This document shows, piece after piece, positions 1 to 5,894 of a stretch of DNA of 8,737 bases. Source of the stretch: Vicinamibacteria bacterium. Lineage in GTDB: Bacteria; Acidobacteriota; Vicinamibacteria; Vicinamibacterales; UBA2999. The translations under genes were made by a program, and so were the position numbers. The notes under the pieces are model-generated. The model did no database searches. It had not been told where the DNA came from and was given only the letters and a program-made list of their open reading frames with translations. The stretch is taken from contig JAICEG010000210.1 in the NCBI GenBank assembly GCA_025924295.1, positions 1 through 8,737 of the forward strand, written 5' to 3'. Every line of letters starts with the position of its first letter. Position 1 is the first letter of the stretch.

Positions 1-7
1 AAGCTCT

Positions 8-1588
8 ATGTTCACGAGGGTCGTCGCGCTGATGGGGGCGATTGGACTCGTTGCGTCGGCGACGGTGTCCGGGCAACTGCCAACCCAACCACCAGCGGCC
101 GGTGGGAGCTTCGTTGCAGAGGAAGCCACGATCTCCGGCATTCTTGGAGCGTTCGCCTCGAAGGATGTCACCTGTGTCCAGCTCGTACAGGCACATCTCC
201 GCCGGATCGAGGCCTACGACGATCGCGGCCCCGCACTGAACGCCCTCATCTCGATCAATCCGGCTGCTCTCGAGACGGCGGCGGAACTCGATCGGGTTCA
301 GGCTTCGAGTCCCGGCCCCTTGCGGCCGTTGCACTGCATTCCCGTCATCCTCAAGGACAACTACGACACGGCCGACATGCCGACGACCGGCGGATCGGTG
401 ACGTTCGCATCATCCATTCCGCTCAAAGACGCATTCGTCGTGCGGAAGCTGCGCGAGGCGGGAGCGATCGTGCTCGCGAAGGCCAACCTGACGGAGTTGG
501 CGCGCGGCGGGAACACAGTGAGTTCACTGGGCGGCCAGACGAAGAACCCGTACGACCTGTCTCGCACGCCCGGCGGGTCGAGCGGTGGTACGGGCGCGGC
601 GATCGCGGCCAGCTTTGGCGTGGCGGGGACGGGCTCGGATACCGGTCAGTCGGTGCGGTCTCCGGCATCGGCACAGAGTCTCGTGGGATTGCGTCCCACG
701 CGCGGGCTCGTCAGCCGGACGGGCATCATTCCGGTGAGCACCACGCAGGATGAGGCCGGACCGATCGCCCGTACTGTCGAAGACGCGGCCCGCATGCTCG
801 ACGTGATGGCAGGGTATGACCCCGACGATCCAGTCACCGCGTTCGGCGTGTCCATGATCCCGGCGACCTACACGGCGTTTCTCAATCGGGACGCCCTGAA
901 GGGTGCCCGGATCGGCGTGCTGACCGAGTACTTCGGCCGCGAGTCCGTGCATCAGGATGTGAACGCCGTCACAGAGGAGGCCCTGCGGAAGATGTCCGCG
1001 GCCGGCGCGGCGATCGTTCGCATCACCATCCCCGGCCTCGATCGCCTGACACGGAACATTCAGGTGGCGGAGTATGAGGGGAAGATTGCCTTCAACGGGT
1101 ACCTGGCATCACTCGGGCCACGCGCACCTGTCAAGACGTTCGACGAGTTCATTGCGCGCGGCGGATATCACAACTCGCTGAAAGCAGGTCTCGAAGCCGA
1201 CGCGCGTGTCAGGGATGGTCTCAACGACCCTGAGTACAAGAATCGGCTGCTGCGAAGAGACGATCTTCGTCAGGCAGTCATGACCGCGATCGCTGCGAAC
1301 AAGCTCGACGCCATCCTCTACCCCCACCAGCGTCGCCTGGTCGTTCCGATCGGCGACGAGCAGGTGGAGCGCAACGGCGTACTGTCGAACAGCACGGGAT
1401 TTCCCGCCCTCGCGTTTCCCGGCGGCTTTTCAGCGCCGACGCCGTCCGCGCCGCTGGGTGTGCCGATTGGCATCGAGATCCTGGGGCCGGACTACAGCGA
1501 GCCGAGGCTCATCGCGCTCGCCTTCGCGTTCGAGCAGTTGGCGCGCTCGCGCCGGCCTCCTGCGAGCACACCACCGCTCGGCCGTTGA
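8..1588 (+). CDS. Secreted amidase-signature family hydrolase
   Basis: This 526-residue protein belongs to the amidase signature (AS) family, which hydrolyses amide bonds through a Ser-cisSer-Lys triad. Lys116 lies in the ILKDNYD motif, the bridging Ser191 in GGSSGG (189-194), and the nucleophile Ser215 in GSDTGQSVRSPAS. The 24-residue gap between the two serines equals that in fatty acid amide hydrolase. Residues 1 to about 22 form a signal peptide (Arg4, then a hydrophobic run, then Ala/Ser/Gly), so it is probably exported. It is a single-subunit AS enzyme of usual length, not the GatA subunit of a tRNA amidotransferase, because it is exported and has no gatB/gatC neighbours. The residue before the catalytic Ser is Gln214 instead of the common Gly. 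Cys56 and Cys110 could form a disulfide outside the cytoplasm. The substrate cannot be told. The ATG lies 7 bases into the window, so its ribosome binding site is not visible and a longer N-terminus cannot be excluded, though the signal peptide fits this start. It ends 42 bp from a convergent gene. Confidence 0.93.
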   Translation: MFTRVVALMGAIGLVASATVSGQLPTQPPAAGGSFVAEEATISGILGAFASKDVTCVQLVQAHLRRIEAYDDRGPALNALISINPAALETAAELDRVQASSPGPLRPLHCIPVILKDNYDTADMPTTGGSVTFASSIPLKDAFVVRKLREAGAIVLAKANLTELARGGNTVSSLGGQTKNPYDLSRTPGGSSGGTGAAIAASFGVAGTGSDTGQSVRSPASAQSLVGLRPTRGLVSRTGIIPVSTTQDEAGPIARTVEDAARMLDVMAGYDPDDPVTAFGVSMIPATYTAFLNRDALKGARIGVLTEYFGRESVHQDVNAVTEEALRKMSAAGAAIVRITIPGLDRLTRNIQVAEYEGKIAFNGYLASLGPRAPVKTFDEFIARGGYHNSLKAGLEADARVRDGLNDPEYKNRLLRRDDLRQAVMTAIAANKLDAILYPHQRRLVVPIGDEQVERNGVLSNSTGFPALAFPGGFSAPTPSAPLGVPIGIEILGPDYSEPRLIALAFAFEQLARSRRPPASTPPLGR

Positions 1589-1630
1589 GTGTGTTGCCGC
1601 GTCAGTCCGGACACCGTACGCGAGCACCCA

Positions 1631-1873
1631 TCACTCGTCGCGCATACCGAAGAGGCTGTTAATCCAGGAGAACGTGAGGGTTCCGACACCGACGACCACG
1701 CACGTCGCAACGGTGCGCCAGAGGGCGTCAGTCCCGGTGAATTCCCAGATCGCGAGGATGGACGCACCAACCGCGATGAAGAGGCAGATCGCGGTGATCC
1801 AGAACGAAAACGACGTCACCCGGCGTGGGCTGAGGAACCCGCGCGTTTTCGGCATCTTCACATCGTTTGCCAC
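1631..1873 (-). CDS. Small two-helix membrane protein, unknown function
   Basis: This 80-residue protein matches no family I recognise. It has a basic, hydrophilic N-terminus of about 22 residues (MANDVKMPKTRGFLSPRRV), a hydrophobic helix at about 24-45, a short polar turn (EFTGTD), and a second helix at about 52-73, ending in the charged tail MRDE. The positive-inside rule suggests both ends face the cytoplasm. The start is GTG at 1873, chosen because AGGAG lies 8 nt upstream (plus-strand CTCCT at 1882-1886). An in-frame ATG at codon 7 is the alternative and has no comparable site. It is the last of four minus-strand genes, 59 bp downstream of the PLP enzyme, and converges with the amidase gene. 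The clean two-helix hydropathy and the good ribosome binding site argue that it is real. No function is proposed. Confidence 0.72.
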   Translation of the reverse strand: MANDVKMPKTRGFLSPRRVTSFSFWITAICLFIAVGASILAIWEFTGTDALWRTVATCVVVGVGTLTFSWINSLFGMRDE

Positions 1874-1881
1874 TTCGCCTG

Positions 1882-1886
1882 CTCCT
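1882..1886 (-). promoter_or_regulatory. Ribosome binding site deciding a GTG start
   Basis: On the minus strand this reads AGGAG, 8 nt before the GTG at 1873. It supports GTG instead of the in-frame ATG six codons later as the start of the small membrane protein gene. Confidence 0.65.
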
Positions 1887-1932
1887 GGTGCACGGACCAG
1901 GCTGCCACGGTTACGGATATCACAACGGCTGC

Positions 1933-2877
1933 CTAGCGAGTCAGCCCGGCAAGGTGCTCAGGCCGGAGGTTGCTGCCCGTCAAAACCGTCGCCAACCGAT
2001 CGCCGGCGTGTTCGTGAACCCGAATAGCGGCAAGGCCGGCGGCTCCCGACGGTTCCAACAGGAGTCCAAGCGTCTGGACCGAGAGCTGCATCGCTTCGAG
2101 CAGGTCACTGTCGTCGACGAGGACCATGTCGTCCACCAGCGCCACGAGACGGTCCACAGATTCCGCCACCGGCACGCGCACCTCGATGCCTTCGGCGATC
2201 GTGTCCGAACGCTCGGTGGTGACAGGCTTTCCGGCCCGCCAGCTCAGTGCCATGGAGGGCGCTCCGCTGGCGCACACCCCGATGATGCGGGTCGCGGGCG
2301 CGCGATCTTTCATCCAGCGCGCGATGCCAGTGATCAGCGCGCCGTCGCCGACCGGCACCAGCACTGCATCGAATGGGCCAGCGTCGATCAATTCGACGCC
2401 GATGGTGCCCGCTCCCTCAGCGATCGCGGTCTCCTTCCCGTCTTCGACATACACGCAGCCCTCTCTTCCGGCGATGTAATCGCGGGCGGCGGCCTCGCTG
2501 GCGGCCGAATCGGCACCTGCCAGCGTGACGCGTGCGCCGAAGGCTCGCATGCGGGCGAGCTTGACCGGATTCACATTCTCCGGGACGAACACGTCCACGG
2601 CAATGCCACGGCGCTGGCCGGCATACGCGATCGCCTGTCCGAAGTTGCCAGTCGATGAACACACCACCGTCGATCGCGGATCGACTTGCCCCATGAAGAA
2701 ATCAGCGCCGCGCCCCTTGAAGCTCCGCAGCGGGTTGGCGGTCTCGACCTTCACGACGACGTGACGCCCGAGTGCGGCATTGAGCTGCGCGTCGGCGTAC
2801 TGGGGCGTGTTCAGGAAGACCGGATCGATCGTGCGAGCGGCCTCTTCTATGCGCGCGACACTGAGATCGAGATCCAT
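1933..2877 (-). CDS. PLP-dependent serine/threonine dehydratase-like enzyme
   Basis: This 314-residue protein is a fold-type-II pyridoxal-phosphate enzyme of the threonine dehydratase / threonine synthase / serine dehydratase group. The PLP lysine is Lys54 in RSFKGRGA. The substrate-carboxylate loop is SSTGNFGQ (74-81), in place of the usual S-(A/S)-G-N-H-(A/G)-Q of dehydratases. The phosphate-binding loop is VGDGALITG (176-184), in place of the GGGGL loop of classical dehydratases. EPSGAAG (275-281) and TGSNLRP (300-306) match the C-terminal cofactor-binding segments. There is no C-terminal ACT regulatory domain, so it is a short catabolic-type or specialised enzyme, not biosynthetic IlvA. 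The family commonly releases ammonia and a 2-oxoacid from hydroxy-amino acids; the unusual loops leave the reaction open, including racemase or beta-elimination chemistry. It starts with ATG and shows no strong Shine-Dalgarno sequence. It lies 75 bp downstream of the GH13 gene and 59 bp before the small membrane protein gene. Confidence 0.9.
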   Translation of the reverse strand: MDLDLSVARIEEAARTIDPVFLNTPQYADAQLNAALGRHVVVKVETANPLRSFKGRGADFFMGQVDPRSTVVCSSTGNFGQAIAYAGQRRGIAVDVFVPENVNPVKLARMRAFGARVTLAGADSAASEAAARDYIAGREGCVYVEDGKETAIAEGAGTIGVELIDAGPFDAVLVPVGDGALITGIARWMKDRAPATRIIGVCASGAPSMALSWRAGKPVTTERSDTIAEGIEVRVPVAESVDRLVALVDDMVLVDDSDLLEAMQLSVQTLGLLLEPSGAAGLAAIRVHEHAGDRLATVLTGSNLRPEHLAGLTR

Positions 2878-2919
2878 GGATGTTGAGCGATGTCCCCGTC
2901 GCCTCTGGCACCGGCGCCA

Positions 2920-2951
2920 TGTGACAGGGAACGCGGCGCGATAATGTCACA
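2920..2951. repeat. 7-bp inverted repeat between GH13 and PLP genes
   Basis: TGTGACA (2920-2926) and TGTCACA (2945-2951) are perfect inverted copies separated by 18 bp. They lie one base beyond the stop codon of the GH13 gene and upstream of the PLP enzyme gene. The 18-bp loop and the absence of a T-tract argue against an ordinary intrinsic terminator. The half-sites resemble CRP half-sites, but the gap is much wider than CRP's 6 bp. It could be an operator or a 3'-end hairpin; the evidence is only the symmetry. Confidence 0.4.
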
Positions 2952-2952
2952 G

Positions 2953-4632
2953 TCAGCGCCTGGGGTTCGTCAAATCCAAATCGGATCGACCGGGTGCGTT
3001 ATCGGGGCCGCCCACCCTGAACCAGCGCCAGGCGTAGCCGTCCAGCGGAATGCGATGCGTGCCATCGTTGTGCGTTTTGCTGTGATGGCGATCGAAGACC
3101 TCGACCAGCAACTCGTCGTGCGGGCAGTCGATCCGGACCTTGACCGTCTGCTTCGTGCTGCTGAAGTTGTGCAGGGTCACGAGCGAGGTGTTACGCCAGT
3201 CGTAGCGCATCGCGAGCACTTCCGGCACGTTCGTGCGCAGCACGACGAAATTGCCCCAGCTGATTTCCGGGCATTCCTTGCGCGCCCGGATGATCCGCTC
3301 CGTCCAGTTCAGGAGCGACTGAGGATCGCGACGCTGTTCGGAAACGTTCACGCGCTGGTAGCCGTAGACCTTGTCGTGGATCACCGGCCGGACCACGCGG
3401 CTGGCGCGCGAGAACCCGCCGTGCCGATCGGCGGTCCACTGCATTGGCGTGCGGGCGCATTCGCGTTCGGGAAGCCTCAGGTCGTCACCGATCCCGATTT
3501 CATCGCCGTATTGCATCATCGGCGTGCCCGGCAGCGAGAACAGCAGACTGAAGGCGAGCTCGAGCCGCTTGCGGTCGTTGCCGAGCATCGGCGCCAGACG
3601 ACGCCTGATTCCTCGGTCGTATAGCTGCATGCGTTTCTCCGGTCCGAAAGCGTCGAATACCTTCTGACGCTGCTCGTCCGTGAGCCGTCCGAGATCGAGC
3701 TCGTCGTGACTGCGAAGAAACTGAACCCACTGTGCGTTCGTGGGGCGGCGGCGCGTGTCTTCAAGCGCCTGAATCAATGGGCCGAGATCGCCCGTCGCGA
3801 GGGCATAGAACAGCCGCTGATTCACCGGGAAATTCAGCATCATCTGGAGTCGATCGCCTTCGGGACCGAAGTAGTCGAGGCTTTCCTCGGGTGGAATGTT
3901 CGCTTCGGCCAGCATGATGGCGTCGCCCGATCGCCACTGCAGGAAATCGCGCATCTCTTTCAGCAGGTTGAAATCCACCTGGTGCTCGACTCCAGCCCCC
4001 TTTTTTTCAATCAGGAATGGCACCGCATCCATCCGAAACCCGGACACGCCGAGTTGGAGCCAGAAGCCCATGATCTTGTGGATTTCCGCGCGCACGTAGG
4101 GATGCCAGGTGTTGAGATCGGCCTGGTGCGCGTAGAACCGGTGAAAGTAGAACTTCCCCGAGCGTTTGTCCTTCGTCCATGTCGTCGTCTGCTGTCCCGG
4201 AAAGACGATGCCCTCTTTGTGGTTCTTGGGACGGATATCGGACCAGACATACCAGTCGTGGAAGAACCCGTTGGCATCCACACGGGCCTGCTGAAACCAC
4301 GGGCAGTCGATCGACGTGTGATTGACGACCAGGTCGATGATGACGCGAATGCCCAGCGCGTCGGCGTGGCGCATGAAGGCCACGAAATCGCCAAGCGAGC
4401 CGTGCTTGCTGTGTACGCCGTAGAAGTCGACGACGTCGTAACCGTTGTCACGGTTGGGGGACGGGTAGAACGGTTGGAGCCACACGCACGTGACGCCGAG
4501 CCCCTGCAGGTAGTCGAGGCGGCGCATCAACCCGTCGAAATCGCCGATGCCGTCGCCATTGGCGTCCTGATACTTCTCGACATCGAGGCAATAGATGATC
4601 GCGTTCTTGTACCAAAGGTCAGCGATGGACAT
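2953..4632 (-). CDS. GH13 trehalose synthase-like alpha-glucosyl enzyme
   Basis: This 559-residue protein, with no signal peptide, is a cytoplasmic GH13 enzyme closest in pattern to trehalose synthase (maltose alpha-D-glucosyltransferase), which interconverts maltose and trehalose. The N-terminus WYKNAIIYCLDVEKY, the calcium-loop-like DANGDGIGDF (23-32), and WLQPFYPSPNRDNGYDV are characteristic. The four GH13 motifs are DLVVNH (100-105), GFRMDAVPF with nucleophile Asp202, IMLAEANI with acid/base Glu243, and LRSHDEL with Asp310. GTPMMQYGDEIG (369-380), RTPMQW (394-399) and VYGYQRVNV (422-430) also fit. A beta-sandwich domain follows from about 455. No maltokinase domain is fused. The upstream TTG at 4650 would add MHPKTA; I prefer the ATG at 4632 because the family begins just before the WYKNA motif and neither start has a good Shine-Dalgarno. 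Ser308 replaces the usual Asn of region IV. An alpha-glucosidase or amylosucrase-like specificity cannot be excluded. The next minus-strand gene upstream is 76 bp away. Confidence 0.9.
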   Translation of the reverse strand: MSIADLWYKNAIIYCLDVEKYQDANGDGIGDFDGLMRRLDYLQGLGVTCVWLQPFYPSPNRDNGYDVVDFYGVHSKHGSLGDFVAFMRHADALGIRVIIDLVVNHTSIDCPWFQQARVDANGFFHDWYVWSDIRPKNHKEGIVFPGQQTTTWTKDKRSGKFYFHRFYAHQADLNTWHPYVRAEIHKIMGFWLQLGVSGFRMDAVPFLIEKKGAGVEHQVDFNLLKEMRDFLQWRSGDAIMLAEANIPPEESLDYFGPEGDRLQMMLNFPVNQRLFYALATGDLGPLIQALEDTRRRPTNAQWVQFLRSHDELDLGRLTDEQRQKVFDAFGPEKRMQLYDRGIRRRLAPMLGNDRKRLELAFSLLFSLPGTPMMQYGDEIGIGDDLRLPERECARTPMQWTADRHGGFSRASRVVRPVIHDKVYGYQRVNVSEQRRDPQSLLNWTERIIRARKECPEISWGNFVVLRTNVPEVLAMRYDWRNTSLVTLHNFSSTKQTVKVRIDCPHDELLVEVFDRHHSKTHNDGTHRIPLDGYAWRWFRVGGPDNAPGRSDLDLTNPRR

Positions 4633-4650
4633 CGCCGTCTTCGGATGCAA

Positions 4651-4687
4651 GAGCCGTGACGAGCGTTCTACTCGAGCTGGGCGGCTC
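4651..4687 (-). repeat. Weak imperfect hairpin upstream of GH13 gene
   Basis: GAGCCG (4651-4656) pairs with CGGCTC (4682-4687), enclosing a second 4-bp stem, CGAG/CTCG (4660-4663 with 4671-4674), and a 7-nt loop. It lies in the 76-bp gap between the DUF4350-like and GH13 genes. There is no T-tract, so it is not a convincing terminator. It may be a leader hairpin, or chance in GC-rich DNA. Confidence 0.22.
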
Positions 4688-4708
4688 TGGGCTCCTCAAC
4701 CGTCCGCA

Positions 4709-5635
4709 TCACAGTTCGCGAGCGAGCCATCGCACGGTGTTCAGTGCGAACTGACGGTTCTGCATTCCGGGCACCGAGTAATCAATCAACGCCCCCATTT
4801 CCCCAATGATGACGACGCGGCCGCGGCCCAGGCTGAACGCGATCCCCTGACTTCGGCCGGCCGCGGAGACCGGTTCGCACGACGGGCACGGGTTGAAGTC
4901 TGCTGGCTGCGCTTGCGGAGTCGTGTTCGAGGGCGCGCGAGGTGCCGTGGATGGGATCCAGTCCACGGCAGTAGGGCTCAGGCGCAACAGCGAGACGCTG
5001 CCGGCCGGTCCTTCCATCGATCCTCCGGTGACCGTCGAGACCCCTTCGATCATCTCCCATTCGTCGTAGCCGCGTGTGATCGGATGGTCGGCAAGAAGAC
5101 CGTTCTCGAGGGAGAACACGAGATAGCCGAAGATGTGGCCGTACCCGCGTAACGCCCACCGGTGCGCGGGATCGTCGGTCCATCCACCGGACAGTTTCAC
5201 GCCGAACCGTTCTGCGAGTCGTCCGGCAGCGACACCAGTGGGATAGTGATCGGTTGCCAGGAGCAATCCCCCTCCACCCCGGACCCACTCTTCGACGACG
5301 TCGATCTCGGCATCCGTAAACGCCGGTGTGGCACGGGCCTCCACCGGCGCCCGCGCGTCTGCACCGTTCGGATTTGCGACAATCACGATGTCCGTCGCGG
5401 CCAGCCTGTCGCGGCTGAACGGGAGCGTGTTCGGCGAGACATCGAATCCCGCATCGGCCAGGAGGCGAACCAGCGGCTGATATCCGCCCGATGCCGTCGC
5501 CATGAGGTTGTGATGCGCCTCGTCGAGCATGACGCGGCGTGCCGACGGGGGCGCCTGCGCCGGCATCATTCCGGCGGAGACGCTGCCCGCCATCGCAACA
5601 ACCGCTGCCGCACAGATGTTCGGCTTCAAGCGCAT
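4709..5635 (-). CDS. Exported DUF4350/GATase1-like protein
   Basis: This 308-residue protein starts with a signal peptide (Arg2/Lys4, hydrophobic stretch to about 20, then SVSAGMMPAQA), so it is exported or periplasmic. The mature part resembles the DUF4350 / class-I glutamine-amidotransferase-like fold. It has an opening strand with LDEAHHN (37-43), then a segment where a strand (DIVIVANPN, 82-90) is followed by a helix that ends in a glycine-rich turn and strand (RGGGGLLLATDH, 119-130). PTGVAAGRLAERFGVKL (132-148), DHPITRG (183-189) and the C-terminal GRGRVVIIGEMGAL (270-283), NRQFALNTVRWL (293-304) complete the pattern I associate with uncharacterised exported proteins of soil bacteria. 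No glutaminase-type Cys-His pair is evident, so catalysis is doubtful; a binding role is possible. Residues 228-256 are a low-complexity Pro/Ser/Ala insert with a CPSC motif (Cys250, Cys253). A TTG directly before the ATG is an alternative start. No clear Shine-Dalgarno is seen. It is the first gene of the minus-strand block and diverges from the DUF899 gene. Confidence 0.85.
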   Translation of the reverse strand: MRLKPNICAAAVVAMAGSVSAGMMPAQAPPSARRVMLDEAHHNLMATASGGYQPLVRLLADAGFDVSPNTLPFSRDRLAATDIVIVANPNGADARAPVEARATPAFTDAEIDVVEEWVRGGGGLLLATDHYPTGVAAGRLAERFGVKLSGGWTDDPAHRWALRGYGHIFGYLVFSLENGLLADHPITRGYDEWEMIEGVSTVTGGSMEGPAGSVSLLRLSPTAVDWIPSTAPRAPSNTTPQAQPADFNPCPSCEPVSAAGRSQGIAFSLGRGRVVIIGEMGALIDYSVPGMQNRQFALNTVRWLAREL

Positions 5636-5759
5636 CAACCGAAGTCTACGTCAGCCGAGGTACGACAGGTGCCATCGCGCGGAGTTGTTCGCGCCCAGAG
5701 CGCGGCGGTGCCTCGGATGGGGAATCCCGTCACACATGTCACTCCCGTGGCTGCCGTTT

Positions 5760-5775
5760 CCGAGGCTAGCCTCGG
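5760..5775. promoter_or_regulatory. Perfect 16-bp palindrome, candidate operator
   Basis: CCGAGGCTAGCCTCGG is fully self-complementary, 8 bp per arm with no spacer. It sits about midway between the two divergent genes, 120 bp before the DUF899 start. It has the size and symmetry of a dimeric repressor site. No regulator gene lies in the window, so the binding protein is unknown. With no loop it is a poor RNA hairpin, which favours a DNA-binding role. Confidence 0.5.
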
Positions 5776-5788
5776 TGAACGAACCGCA

Positions 5789-5813
5789 GGAACCGATGGC
5801 GTGGTGTCCGGTT
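5789..5813 (+). promoter_or_regulatory. Possible ECF-sigma promoter for the DUF899 operon
   Basis: GGAACC (5789-5794) is followed after 16 bp by GTTTCG (5811-5816). ECF sigma factors of the sigma-E/sigma-R type often use a GGAA-type -35 with a GTT- or GTC-type -10 at 16-18 bp. The match is short and could be chance. It would place transcription just downstream of the palindrome, with a leader of about 75 nt. Confidence 0.2.
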
Positions 5814-5882
5814 TCGGGCGGACCGTGCCAGACCGATGATTTCGCCACGCGCCGGGCGTCTATACGTCCAAACGGCGTGGAC

Positions 5883-5888
5883 GAGGAG
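5883..5888 (+). promoter_or_regulatory. Ribosome binding site for the DUF899 gene
   Basis: GAGGAG ends 6 nt before the ATG at 5895. It fixes that ATG as the start, against the much longer open frame that begins at 5529. Confidence 0.7.
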
Positions 5889-5894
5889 AAAGCA

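Larger units (their letters stand above)
5636..5894. other. Divergent intergenic control region
   Basis: About 260 bp lie between the divergent DUF4350-like and DUF899 genes. They contain a perfect 16-bp palindrome (5760-5775), isolated copies of its outer hexamer (CCGAGG at 5655-5660 and CCTCGG at 5711-5716), a close direct repeat GTCAC-ACAT-GTCAC near 5729-5742, and a weak ECF-type promoter match (5789-5813). An open frame runs through it from 5529 in frame with DUF899, but it has no protein-like character and lies antisense to the DUF4350-like gene at its start. I take this region to be noncoding and to hold the promoters of both blocks. Confidence 0.6.

Noticed and set aside
1589..1630. 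Bidirectional terminator between convergent genes
   Set aside because: Only short symmetries such as GTCCGGAC (1605-1612) are present, with no stable stem followed by a T-run on either strand.
1867..2658. 263-codon plus-strand open frame
   Set aside because: It is antisense to the PLP enzyme gene, with no domain pattern and an amino-acid mix rich in Arg, His and Gly typical of shadow frames.
2920..2951. CRP-type operator
   Set aside because: The TGTGA and TCACA half-sites are present, but separated by 22 bp instead of 6, so the geometry is wrong for CRP.
2890..3624. 244-codon plus-strand open frame
   Set aside because: It is antisense to the 3' half of the GH13 gene and has no plausible ribosome binding site or family signature.
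3706..4659. 317-codon plus-strand open frame
   Set aside because: It lies antisense to the GH13 gene, whose catalytic motifs are unmistakable. GC-rich codon use on one strand commonly leaves long open frames on the other; the translation has no recognisable domain.
5162..5839. 225-codon plus-strand open frame
   Set aside because: It is mostly antisense to the DUF4350-like gene, and its tail crosses the intergenic region without any recognisable protein feature.
5529..5894. N-terminal extension of DUF899 by 122 codons
   Set aside because: The extension begins inside the opposite-strand gene and is not protein-like. GAGGAG 6 nt before the ATG at 5895 and the family's normal length support the shorter form.
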